Shown: positions 32,683-40,556 of the stretch, in pieces
How the letters are laid out: each line of letters begins with the position of its first letter
Position numbering within the stretch: position 1 is the stretch's first letter
Position numbers and translations under genes: made by a program
The notes under the pieces: generated by a model
Databases searched by the model: none
What the model was told of the DNA's origin: nothing
Seen by the model: the letters and a program-made list of their open reading frames with translations, nothing else
Assembly: GCA_947084935.1 (NCBI GenBank)
Contig: CAMTUH010000006.1
Location: forward strand, 124,001-188,000
Direction of reading: 5' to 3'
DNA from: CAMTUH01 sp947084935
GTDB lineage: Bacteria; Pseudomonadota; Gammaproteobacteria; Coxiellales; Coxiellaceae
DNA length: 64,000 nucleotides

Positions 32683-32787
32683 TTTTTTAAGACTTTTGGC
32701 TTGATCGAATTGATACGAGTCTGAATATCCCCTATTTCCCTGCAAGTTCCCTAAAAAGTTTCATGCCATTCTCGGGGCAATTTCTCT

Positions 32788-32822
32788 TGAAATATTGTAT
32801 TGATAGTATATAATTATTGTAT
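32788..32822 (+). promoter_or_regulatory. Promoter/operator candidate of the AbiE pair
   Basis: An AT-rich stretch just before the antitoxin gene. It contains TTGAAA (32788-32793) and TATAAT (32809-32814) with a 15-bp spacer, shorter than ideal. The octamer TATTGTAT occurs twice, at 32793-32800 and 32815-32822, 22 bp apart (two helical turns), covering the promoter. AbiEi antitoxins are known to repress their own promoter by binding repeats there, so these may be its operator. Confidence 0.4.
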
Positions 32823-32845
32823 ATCTAACAGAAATATCTTCAAGT

Positions 32846-33661
32846 ATGAAAATCAAAGAATTTTTTAGGGCGCATCCTGTATTTCGTTATGAAGCCTTTC
32901 AAGCTTTCATGGAAGGGCGTGGGGTGCTGCCAACGTCCATACGTCAATTGTTGAGTTATTATACCAAAAATGGGCAGCTTGTTCGGATCCGTCGCGGGTT
33001 ATATGCGGTGAATCCTGAGCTTAGTCGTGCCCAATCCGTTGATCCTTATCTTGTTGCGGCCCATGCGGCACCGGATGCTGTTTTGGGCTATCATACGGCA
33101 TTGGAGCTTCATAATCTTGCTTATACCACCTTTACTGAATTGACTTATTTAACCTCTATCCACGCCACAGAGTTTTCCTTCCAGGGACAGCATTATCGCC
33201 CAACAAGCTACCCCAACGCGCTCATTCAACAAAATAAGGATGAATACGACGTTGAGACTCTTCAGCGAGAAGGTCTTTCGGTCCGTCTTACTTCGTTAGA
33301 ACGCACACTCGTCGATGTGCTCGATCGTCCCGATTTGAGCGGCGGTTGGGAAGAGATTGTGCGTTCTTTCGATCACTTGGTGCGATTTGATCCACAAGCC
33401 ATTATTGATTATGTATTGCTGCTGAATAATCGCAGTACCGTCGCGAAAGTGGGTTACTTTTTGGAAGGCTTGCCGGATTATTTAAAAGTGAGCGATCACT
33501 ATTTAAATCAACTCGTACCGCATTTACCGAAGCAACCGCATTATTTGGATCCCAAACGGAAATCGGCATCGGCAGGCACTTATGTTGCAAAATGGCAACT
33601 CATTGTGCCGGATTATATTGCAGAACGTCGGTGGGAGGAGCCTTATGATAACGCTATCTAA
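32846..33661 (+). CDS. AbiEi-type antitoxin / transcriptional repressor
   Basis: Type IV toxin-antitoxin antitoxin (271 residues). The N-terminal winged-helix (about 1-60; RQLLSYYTKNGQLVRIRRGLYAV contains the wing, here split as TKNGQLV and RIRRGLY) would bind the operator. The C-terminal AbiEi domain includes VLGYHTALELH and RLTSLERTLVDVLDRPDLSG. By family it neutralises the toxin without direct protein contact. Its end overlaps the toxin start by 17 bases, so the two are translated together. GC is lower than in the flanking core genes. Confidence 0.9.
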   Translation: MKIKEFFRAHPVFRYEAFQAFMEGRGVLPTSIRQLLSYYTKNGQLVRIRRGLYAVNPELSRAQSVDPYLVAAHAAPDAVLGYHTALELHNLAYTTFTELTYLTSIHATEFSFQGQHYRPTSYPNALIQQNKDEYDVETLQREGLSVRLTSLERTLVDVLDRPDLSGGWEEIVRSFDHLVRFDPQAIIDYVLLLNNRSTVAKVGYFLEGLPDYLKVSDHYLNQLVPHLPKQPHYLDPKRKSASAGTYVAKWQLIVPDYIAERRWEEPYDNAI

Positions 33662-34616
33662 GCAAGCATTAAAAAGAGAAGCAATCGAGCGGGGTTACCG
33701 TCCAGAAATACTGGAAAAGGTTTATCGCTTGTTAGATTTATTAGAATCTTTAATGGAAATCGATTATTTGCGTGAGCGTTTAGTATTAAAGGGCGGTACC
33801 GCCATTAATTTATTTTGCTCAGAACAATTGCCACGTCTCTCAGTGGATCTCGATTTCAATTACATCGGCGCGATTGATCGTGAAACCATGCGAAAAGAAA
33901 AATTAATTTTAGAATCGATGATTTTGGATGTTTGTCAACGTCTGCATTATCAATTGCATCGTAATCCTCGGGCTCATGCGGGCGGTAAAATGGTGCTTAT
34001 TTATCCCAGTGTTGATGGTAATAAAGGCCGTTTAGAAATTGATTTTAATTATGTGTTTCGTGTTCCCCTCTGGATGCCGGAACAGCGATTTTCTCTCGAA
34101 TGGCCAAAGCGAACGCAAACGACTGTTCTAGATATTCACGAGTTGGCCGCCGGTAAGTTACACGCTTTGTTAGGACGTGAAGCCAGTCGAGATTTATTTG
34201 ATAGTTACCAATTGTTCACTCAATGGAATCTCAATCGTGAAAAATTACGCCAGGCATTTACGGTTTATGCGGGCATGGAGCGAGAACACTGGAAAAGCAT
34301 CACGGTTGATAAAGTAACATTTATTATTAAAGAAATCCGAGATCAGTTAATTCCTGTTTTACATAAGGATCAGATTTCTTCCTTTTCGACGCAAGACATT
34401 AAAACTTGGGCAACCCATTTGGCTGAAAAAACAAGAAAAGCGTTACTCGATACCGTTTTGCCATTTAATGAAAATGAAGTCGCTTTTTTGGACTGCTTGG
34501 AACATTACAAAGAAATTAGGCCTGAATTCATTAGCACGGATCCCGAATTTTGTCAGCGAATTGCTGATCATCCCTTATTGAAATGGCGAATCCAAAGAAA
34601 TAAAAATAGGGAATAG
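33645..34616 (+). CDS. AbiEii-type nucleotidyltransferase toxin
   Basis: Toxin of the AbiE pair (323 residues). The nucleotidyltransferase motif I is LKGGTAINLF (48-57) followed by SVDLDF (66-71) with the two metal-binding Asp. The central motif LDIHELAAGKLHALLGR, containing the catalytic Lys, is typical of AbiEii/AbiGii. ATG at 33645 is chosen because GGGAGGAG lies 5 bases upstream; a longer frame enters the antitoxin gene. It acts by blocking growth, some relatives by tRNA modification, and phage abortive infection is the classic role. The system appears complete. Confidence 0.92.
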   Translation: MITLSKQALKREAIERGYRPEILEKVYRLLDLLESLMEIDYLRERLVLKGGTAINLFCSEQLPRLSVDLDFNYIGAIDRETMRKEKLILESMILDVCQRLHYQLHRNPRAHAGGKMVLIYPSVDGNKGRLEIDFNYVFRVPLWMPEQRFSLEWPKRTQTTVLDIHELAAGKLHALLGREASRDLFDSYQLFTQWNLNREKLRQAFTVYAGMEREHWKSITVDKVTFIIKEIRDQLIPVLHKDQISSFSTQDIKTWATHLAEKTRKALLDTVLPFNENEVAFLDCLEHYKEIRPEFISTDPEFCQRIADHPLLKWRIQRNKNRE

Positions 34617-34639
34617 TGTTGTTTTCTGCTAACAAAAGG

Positions 34640-34675
34640 ATTACCCCCAATAATTTTTCTGATTATGGGGGTAAT
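34640..34675. terminator. Hairpin after the AbiE pair, possible terminator
   Basis: An imperfect inverted repeat ATTACCCCCAATAAT / ATTATGGGGGTAAT with a loop of about 6 bases, 23 bases after the toxin stop. No T-run follows (GCAAAA), so it is not a canonical intrinsic terminator on the plus strand. Confidence 0.45.
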
Positions 34676-34819
34676 GCAAAAATTGAACGGCGCTTTTTTG
34701 ATTTTGGTTGAAAAAGAAGCATTCTGCCGCATTAAAATGAAATGACAGGAGTCGAGCTATCCATGAACAAATCGATGGAAAAATTCAAAGTATTTAATTT
34801 TAAATAAAGGCTTTTGCCA

Positions 34820-35239
34820 ATGAAATACCATATTAGCTACGAAGCCAATCCAACACATGAAGACCTGCAAGTGCTTGGGGATGGCATTATGCGCTATGCA
34901 AATGAAATGAGAGGTCAGGAACCCCTTCGCTTTTTTGCATTTTTCCTCCGCGGTGAGGATGAAAAAATAGTGGGTGGGTGTAATGGCAACAATTTGTATG
35001 GATGCTTGTATATCGATCAGCTTTGGATCAAAGACAATTTGCGTGGAAAGGGTTATGGCACAACACTTATGAATGAAGTTGAAAAATTAGCAAAAGAGGA
35101 TCATTGCCGTTTCATGGTCGTTAATACGATGGACTGGGAGGCACTTGGGTTTTATAAAAAACTGGGTTTTTACGTGGAATTTGAACGAAAAGGATTTGAG
35201 AAAAACTCAATATTCTATTTTTTAAGAAAGGACCTTTAA
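34820..35239 (+). CDS. GNAT-family N-acetyltransferase
   Basis: An acetyl-CoA-dependent acetyltransferase of 139 residues. The acetyl-CoA pyrophosphate loop is NLRGKGYGTTLM (motif A, RGxGxG/A), and motif B is in DWEALGFYKKLGF. ATG at 34820 is chosen because AAAGG at 34806-34810 is 9 bases upstream; TTG at 34814 adds two residues but is too close to that site. The substrate is unknown. It lies within the accessory island, 203 bases after the AbiE toxin. Confidence 0.85.
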   Translation: MKYHISYEANPTHEDLQVLGDGIMRYANEMRGQEPLRFFAFFLRGEDEKIVGGCNGNNLYGCLYIDQLWIKDNLRGKGYGTTLMNEVEKLAKEDHCRFMVVNTMDWEALGFYKKLGFYVEFERKGFEKNSIFYFLRKDL

Positions 35240-35291
35240 AAAAGCCAAATAATGTGGTTATGTCAAATCAGGTTTTTGTACTAATGGTAGG

Positions 35292-35429
35292 GAGGAATTG
35301 ATCAAGGAAGTCATTACGGTGCCAGGGATCACGTTAAGATTCAGTGAGATTAAGGGTTTTTACCTTAGAAAAAGAAACTTAATTCTTGCGATTTATTACG
35401 AAGCGTGGAGACAACTGAAATTCGTATAA
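35292..35429 (+). pseudogene. Possible Nudix-family fragment
   Basis: A 45-codon open frame ending in TAA, without start, encoding EELIKEVITVPGITLRFSEI then KGFYLRKRNLILAIYYEAW. The order E-ELxxEV, then a beta strand ending in (L/I)xxxYxA, resembles the piece after a Nudix box. There is no G(5x)E element and no start codon. It ends directly before the gpsA stop. The rest of the 190-bp gap 35240-35429 holds nothing recognisable. Confidence 0.25.
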
Positions 35430-36434
35430 TCACTCCGACTTCTGCGCGCGCTCTAATAATTCTTGAACGGCCACTTTAGGATCTAACGATTCGTGAATAA
35501 TTCGATAAACCTGGTGGGTAATCGGCATCTCAATTTTGTGTCGTTTTGATAACGCATAGACTTGCTTCACGTTATATAAACCTTCAACGGCTTGTCCGAT
35601 GGTCTTTTCCGCTTCTTTAATGCCAACGCCAGAGCCCAGCGCCAAACCGAAACGTCGGTTGCGCGATTGATTATCGGTGCACGTCAACACCAAATCACCA
35701 AGACCCGCTAATCCCGTTACGGTTTCTGGCTGCCCGCCCAGCACCCGACACAAGCGACTCATTTCCGCTAAGCCTCGAGTCACTAATGCAGCTCGCGCAT
35801 TGCAACCGAGTTCCATTCCATCACTAATCCCCGTCGCAATGGCCAATACATTTTTTACCGCACCACACAGTCCCAAACCAATCATGTCTTTATTTCGATA
35901 CACACGAAAACGCGCACTGTGCAAACGATCCACCAGTGCTTTTGCAAAATCTTCATCGTTGCTGGCTAAACTCACGGCCGTCGGTAATCCTTCGGCGACT
36001 TCGCTCGCGTAACTCGGGCCTGACAACACCGCCATCGGCAACGTTCGTCCCAACACCGAAACCACCACGTCGTGCAGCAAACGCCCGTCGTCCGACAAAC
36101 CTTTGGTTCCCCAGGCAATTCGATTGGCTGAATTTAAATACGATTTAACGCGCTGGATGACTTCGTGAAAAGCAAAACTCGGCACGACGATTAAAATATC
36201 CGTGACCCCTTGCAAACAAGCGTCTAAATCTTCGTAAACGGAAAGTGGTTTTGGAAAGGGAAAATCCGGCAAAAAGCGACTATTCATTCCGTCGCGACGC
36301 ATCTCTGCGATGTGATCTGGCTCGTTGGACCACATTCGTGTTTCGTGACCCTGTCGCGATAATACCAATGCTAACGCGGTTCCCCACGAACCCGCACCCA
36401 GCACGGCAATTGGTTTTTGAGCCACTCCGTTCAC
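35430..36434 (-). CDS. gpsA: Glycerol-3-phosphate dehydrogenase [NAD(P)+]
   Basis: Makes sn-glycerol 3-phosphate for phospholipid synthesis (334 residues). The N-terminal GAGSWGTALALVLSRQGH is the NAD-binding motif, GTKGLSDDGRLL and GPSYASEVAEGLPTAV are family hallmarks, and the catalytic Lys lies in GLCGAVKNVLAIATG. It is the last gene of yibN-grxC-secB-gpsA, 6 bases after secB. The same order is found in E. coli. Confidence 0.97.
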   Translation of the reverse strand: MNGVAQKPIAVLGAGSWGTALALVLSRQGHETRMWSNEPDHIAEMRRDGMNSRFLPDFPFPKPLSVYEDLDACLQGVTDILIVVPSFAFHEVIQRVKSYLNSANRIAWGTKGLSDDGRLLHDVVVSVLGRTLPMAVLSGPSYASEVAEGLPTAVSLASNDEDFAKALVDRLHSARFRVYRNKDMIGLGLCGAVKNVLAIATGISDGMELGCNARAALVTRGLAEMSRLCRVLGGQPETVTGLAGLGDLVLTCTDNQSRNRRFGLALGSGVGIKEAEKTIGQAVEGLYNVKQVYALSKRHKIEMPITHQVYRIIHESLDPKVAVQELLERAQKSE

Positions 36435-36440
36435 TCCTTC

Positions 36441-36938
36441 CTAGTGCACGCGCCCTGCGTCCTCTTCTTTCTCGCCATTCTTCTTCTGACGCTCATGTTG
36501 TTCAAACAGCGCATCAAAATTTACGGGGGCCAGATAAAGCTGCGGGAAACCACCGCGAACGACGGCGTCGGTAATCACTTCGCGCGCGTACGGATAAAGT
36601 ATATTGGGACAAAAACTCCCCAACATGGGGCGCATTTGATCCTTCGGAAAATGCTTGATCGTGAAAATTCCACCTTGTTGTACCTCCACGAGGAATATCG
36701 TTTTCTCTTTGATTTTGACGGTCACGGTGACGGTGAGGACGACTTCGTGATTGTCCTCGCCCAGATCATTCGTTTTCGTGGATAAATCCATATTCAATTC
36801 CGGTCGCCACTCGTCTAAAAAAGAATGTGGGCTTTGTGGCGCCTCAAACGACAAATCTTTCACGTACAATCGCTGTATCGCAAACTGCGGCTCGTTCGTC
36901 GCGGGATTATTTTGCGCTGCTTTTTTCTGTTCCGGCAT
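36441..36938 (-). CDS. secB: Protein-export chaperone SecB
   Basis: Cytosolic tetrameric chaperone (165 residues) that keeps preproteins unfolded and hands them to SecA. Recognised by FAIQRLYVKDLSFEAPQSPH near the N-terminus and the conserved LGSFCPNILYPYAREVI and GGFPQLYLAPVNFDALF blocks. The C-terminal tail is charged. It lies between grxC and gpsA, which is the usual proteobacterial site. Confidence 0.97.
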   Translation of the reverse strand: MPEQKKAAQNNPATNEPQFAIQRLYVKDLSFEAPQSPHSFLDEWRPELNMDLSTKTNDLGEDNHEVVLTVTVTVKIKEKTIFLVEVQQGGIFTIKHFPKDQMRPMLGSFCPNILYPYAREVITDAVVRGGFPQLYLAPVNFDALFEQHERQKKNGEKEEDAGRVH

Positions 36939-36959
36939 AATGACAATACTCCATAAATA

Positions 36960-37220
36960 TTAATTTGAATTCACCAACCTATCCAATTGCCCTTTTTGCT
37001 CCAATGCCCACAACTCTTCATACCCACCGATGTGACGATCGTTAATGAATATCTGTGGGACGGTTCGCTGACCGTTACTTCGCACGAGCATTTCTTTTCG
37101 CTTTTCTTCGTCTTTATCCACACGAATTTCAGTAAAACTAATTCCCTTCTGGGATAAAAGCGATTTTGCCCGCACGCAATAGGAACAAGTGGCAGAAGTG
37201 TAAATGATTACCGCAGCCAT
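36960..37220 (-). CDS. grxC: Glutaredoxin 3
   Basis: Dithiol glutaredoxin (86 residues). The active site is CSYC (residues 12-15; the E. coli protein has CPYC), with TVPQIFINDRHIGG as the cis-Pro/glutathione-binding loop. It reduces disulfides, including those of ribonucleotide reductase. It starts 2 bases after the yibN-like gene and precedes secB by 21 bases. Confidence 0.95.
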   Translation of the reverse strand: MAAVIIYTSATCSYCVRAKSLLSQKGISFTEIRVDKDEEKRKEMLVRSNGQRTVPQIFINDRHIGGYEELWALEQKGQLDRLVNSN

Positions 37221-37222
37221 GC

Positions 37223-37651
37223 TTACTTCACTACAGGCATATTAGCATTTTTCCAGGCACTGATACCACCCGCCAATGTACTGACTTTTTCGAAGCCTTG
37301 TTTTTTAAGTGTGTTCACAACGGAAAATGATTTCTGTCCGGACATACAGACGACAATCACGGGTCTTTGCTTGAAGGCTTCCAGACGATTCATGTGCTGA
37401 TCGATCTCGGCAGCGGGAATATTCAGGGAATTCACAATATGACCTTCATTAAAAGCGGCCGAATCTCGAATATCCACAACGACCGCTTGCTCGTGGTTAA
37501 TCAAGCGCGTTGCTTCCTGAGGCGACAATCGGGCGCCCCCCAGGCCTTTGCTTCGGGACTCAAGGACAATCAACCAAATCAATGCAACGACAAAAGCCGT
37601 TACTAGAATCCAATGGTTTGCGATAAACGGGAGTACTTTTTCCATGACCAC
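37223..37651 (-). CDS. Membrane-anchored rhodanese-domain protein (YibN-like)
   Basis: A 142-residue protein with one N-terminal TM segment (about 10-28) and a rhodanese domain (about 45-135). The active Cys is in VCMSGQKSFSVVNTLKKQG, which fits a sulfurtransferase loop of six residues. The protein may shuttle sulfane sulfur or serve the envelope; function of YibN is not firmly known. First gene of the yibN-grxC-secB-gpsA operon, divergent from gpmI. Confidence 0.9.
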   Translation of the reverse strand: MVMEKVLPFIANHWILVTAFVVALIWLIVLESRSKGLGGARLSPQEATRLINHEQAVVVDIRDSAAFNEGHIVNSLNIPAAEIDQHMNRLEAFKQRPVIVVCMSGQKSFSVVNTLKKQGFEKVSTLAGGISAWKNANMPVVK

Positions 37652-37707
37652 ACACTCACCTGTTGAAACATTCGGGTCATCAGTATACAGAAGTTTCGTA
37701 CTTTGTG

Positions 37708-37748
37708 CGAAGGTTACGCCTCGAGGCGAGGCTCCACCGAGGCTACGA
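37708..37748. repeat. Short family B-related palindromic element
   Basis: GGTTACGCCTCGAGGCGAGG, then CTCCACCGAGGCTACGAATT. The inner palindrome is GCCTCGAGGC, and the end CCGAGGCTACGAATT is shared, in reverse, with 61003-61036 (GTAGCCTCGG). It lies between the divergent yibN and gpmI genes. Confidence 0.6.
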
Positions 37749-37839
37749 ATTAGTTTTAATGAACCATCGTTATGAAACTGCTTTTAAGGTAACATAAAGA
37801 CACCAAATGGTTCATTTCAACAGATCAACAGAGATTCAC

Positions 37840-39399
37840 ATGACACAAACCAACGGTAAAAAACCAAGGCCTCTGCTGCTCTTGATTCTGGATGGCTGGG
37901 GAGAACGTCGAGAGAAAAAGCACAACGCCATCCAATTAGCCCAAACGCCCACGTTTGATGCCCTGATGAAAGAGGCACCGCATACTTTTCTAGACGCCTC
38001 AGGAAAAACGGTCGGTCTGCCGGAGGGGCAAATGGGCAATTCCGAAGTGGGACACCTACACATCGGTGCCGGTCGCAAAGTGCCTCAAGATTTAACGCGT
38101 ATCGATAACGCCATTGCGAACAGTGATTTTTTTAAAAACCCCATTTTCCTTACCGCCCTTCAACAAGCCAAAAAAAATAATAACGCCGTTCACACGATCG
38201 GGCTTCTTTCTCCCGGCGGCGTACACAGTCGAGATAATCAAATCAGCGCTCTGATTGAAATGGTGCATCAAAACGGTATAGGAAAAAATTTTTTACACGC
38301 TTTTTTGGATGGTCGCGATACGCCACCGAAATCTGCACTCGGTTCAATTGAAAAAATCAGCGCTCAATATAAAAAATACGGCCACGGAAAAATCGCTTCC
38401 ATCATCGGCCGTTACTACGCCATGGACCGCGACAAACGCTGGGATCGCACGAAAAAAGCCTATGATTTGCTGACTCAAGGCTTGTCCGATTACGAAGCCC
38501 CTTCCGCTGAAGCAGGATTGAAAATGGCTTACGAGCGCGGCGAAACGGATGAATTTGTAAAACCGACGAGCATTCACGCTGAAAAGGAAGCACCCATCAC
38601 GATTCAAGACGGTGATGTCGCCATCTTCATGAATTTCCGGGCCGATCGAGCGCGTCAATTAAGCCACGCACTCACCGACAGAACGTTCACTGACTTCCAT
38701 CGAACCGTCATTCCTCAGTTATCTGCTTTTGTCACGCTCACGGAATATGCAAAAGACCTATCAGCCACAGTTGCTTTTCCGCTGCTGAAATTAAAAAACA
38801 CGCTCGGTGAATATTTATCGAACTTGGGCTACCGACAACTTCGCCTTGCTGAAACTGAAAAATACGCGCACGTCACTTATTTTCTCAACGGCGGCATTGA
38901 AGTGCCTTTCCCACGCGAAGACCGAACATTAATTCCGTCGCCAAAAATCGCGACTTACGATTTAAAACCCGAAATGAGTGCCATTGAAGTTACCAATCAG
39001 CTCGTCCAATCTATAAAAAGCGGAAAATACGACTTCGTCGTCTGCAATTTTGCAAATCCCGACATGCTAGGCCACACCGGTGATGAATCCGCTACCATCA
39101 AGGCGATTGAAACTATTGATGCCTGCGTCAAACACATTATCGATGCCTTAACCGCCGTTGGCGGAGAGATGCTGATTACGGCGGACCACGGCAATGCGGA
39201 ACTCATGTACGACGAAAAAACCCAACAACCACATACCGCACACACCACCAATTTGGTACCCTTGATTTACGTCGGGAGACAGGCGGTTTTTCAACGTGGA
39301 AATGGGGCTCTGGATGATGTCGCCCCAACGGTATTATACCTCCTCGGCCTGAAGCCTCCTGCTGAAATGACGGGACGTAATTTAATTACTTTGAAATAA
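37840..39399 (+). CDS. gpmI: 2,3-bisphosphoglycerate-independent phosphoglycerate mutase
   Basis: Glycolytic mutase (519 residues), manganese dependent. The N-terminal metal site LLLLILDGWGER, the phosphoserine site MGNSEVGHLHIGAGR, DGRDTPPKSA and the late metal-binding blocks NFANPDMLGHTGD and TADHGNAE are all present. ATG at 37840 is preferred by family alignment; another in-frame ATG lies at 37807 and neither has a strong ribosome-binding site. It leads gpmI-envC-ctpA, an order shared in part with E. coli. Confidence 0.96.
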   Translation: MTQTNGKKPRPLLLLILDGWGERREKKHNAIQLAQTPTFDALMKEAPHTFLDASGKTVGLPEGQMGNSEVGHLHIGAGRKVPQDLTRIDNAIANSDFFKNPIFLTALQQAKKNNNAVHTIGLLSPGGVHSRDNQISALIEMVHQNGIGKNFLHAFLDGRDTPPKSALGSIEKISAQYKKYGHGKIASIIGRYYAMDRDKRWDRTKKAYDLLTQGLSDYEAPSAEAGLKMAYERGETDEFVKPTSIHAEKEAPITIQDGDVAIFMNFRADRARQLSHALTDRTFTDFHRTVIPQLSAFVTLTEYAKDLSATVAFPLLKLKNTLGEYLSNLGYRQLRLAETEKYAHVTYFLNGGIEVPFPREDRTLIPSPKIATYDLKPEMSAIEVTNQLVQSIKSGKYDFVVCNFANPDMLGHTGDESATIKAIETIDACVKHIIDALTAVGGEMLITADHGNAELMYDEKTQQPHTAHTTNLVPLIYVGRQAVFQRGNGALDDVAPTVLYLLGLKPPAEMTGRNLITLK

Positions 39400-39402
39400 C
39401 TC

Positions 39403-40554
39403 ATGCCACGGACGCTGCTAAAATTACTGGTTTTCACCCCGTTATTTATCGGATCGACGATTCTCGCCGGCGAACATCCCCAACAAAAACTCAAACAGAT
39501 CGACACGAAAATCGCCCAAATCAAAGCCGTGATCTCTCACGATCAGACAAAACGCAATCGTTATTTAAAACAACTTAAAGCCGTTGAAACGGCTTCTGGT
39601 GCCGGGCGGTTGGAATTACAAAAAACCAGCCAAGTTTTGCAGAAACAACAAGCCAACTTGAATCGATTAAATCAAAATGCCGGTCGTTATCAAGCGAAGT
39701 TAACTGCTCAGCAGGATTGGCTGGCACGACAAATTCGTGCCGCTTATTTATTGGGACGCCAACCTTATCTCAAACTTATTCTCAGTCAATCTGAAGCCGA
39801 TCGAATTAGCCGATTATTGATGTATTATCGCTACCTTACCCAAGATCGACTGGCCGCCATCCGCGACTTGCAAGAAACCTTAACTCAAGTACAAGACACG
39901 CAACAAAAAATTCAAACCGAGAGACAAAAACTAAAAAGTTTTCAACGACAGCAGCAGCAAGCGCAAATTAAACTCGCACAAATCAAAAATTCACGGCAAC
40001 AAATCGTCACCCAATTGAATAACGAAATACAAAATAAAAACCAAAAGCTGACGGAATTATTAGCGAACAAGCGCTTGCTTGAACGAACGCTATCCCACTT
40101 GGAACACCAAACGCACCTACAAGCCGAAAGCAACCAAAATTTTGCAGCGCTTAAAGGTCAATTGTCTTGGCCCACTCACGGAAAAGTTTTACCTTATTTT
40201 GGCACCCCCATTTATCAAAGCGAGTTAACATGGGACGGCATTTTAATTAAGGCTCCGGAAGATCAGCCGGTTTATGCCGTAGCCAATGGTACTGTTGTTT
40301 TTTCTAAGTGGCTGCCTGGTTACGGATTATTGTTGATTATCGGCCATGGACATGGTTATATGACCTTGTATGGAAGGAACCATAATCTATATAAAAAACC
40401 GGGCGATGTGGTACAGAAAGGTGATTTAATTGCCTCCGTAGGTCAAAGCGGAGGTTATGATTCACCCGCTTTGTATTTTGCGATTCGCCACAACGCCAAG
40501 CCTCTGAATCCACTCAATTGGTGTGGGGAAAAACCTAAAGGCCTAAGGAGATAA
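39403..40554 (+). CDS. envC: Murein hydrolase activator EnvC (degenerate LytM/M23)
   Basis: Periplasmic activator (383 residues) of amidases during cell separation. A signal peptide (about 1-22, ending TILAG) is followed by long coiled coils (about 25-245, rich in Gln/Lys/Leu) and a C-terminal LytM domain. In that domain the HxH metal site is replaced: the motif reads IIGHGHGYMTLYGRN, but the first metal ligand HxxxD is altered to YFGTPIYQSE, consistent with a non-catalytic EnvC. It starts 3 bases after the gpmI stop. Confidence 0.92.
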   Translation: MPRTLLKLLVFTPLFIGSTILAGEHPQQKLKQIDTKIAQIKAVISHDQTKRNRYLKQLKAVETASGAGRLELQKTSQVLQKQQANLNRLNQNAGRYQAKLTAQQDWLARQIRAAYLLGRQPYLKLILSQSEADRISRLLMYYRYLTQDRLAAIRDLQETLTQVQDTQQKIQTERQKLKSFQRQQQQAQIKLAQIKNSRQQIVTQLNNEIQNKNQKLTELLANKRLLERTLSHLEHQTHLQAESNQNFAALKGQLSWPTHGKVLPYFGTPIYQSELTWDGILIKAPEDQPVYAVANGTVVFSKWLPGYGLLLIIGHGHGYMTLYGRNHNLYKKPGDVVQKGDLIASVGQSGGYDSPALYFAIRHNAKPLNPLNWCGEKPKGLRR

Positions 40555-40556
40555 CG

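Noticed and set aside
34763..34807. 14-residue open frame MNKSMEKFKVFNFK before the GNAT gene
   Set aside because: It has an AGGAG about 12 bases upstream, but there is no family, conservation or leader-peptide logic to support it.
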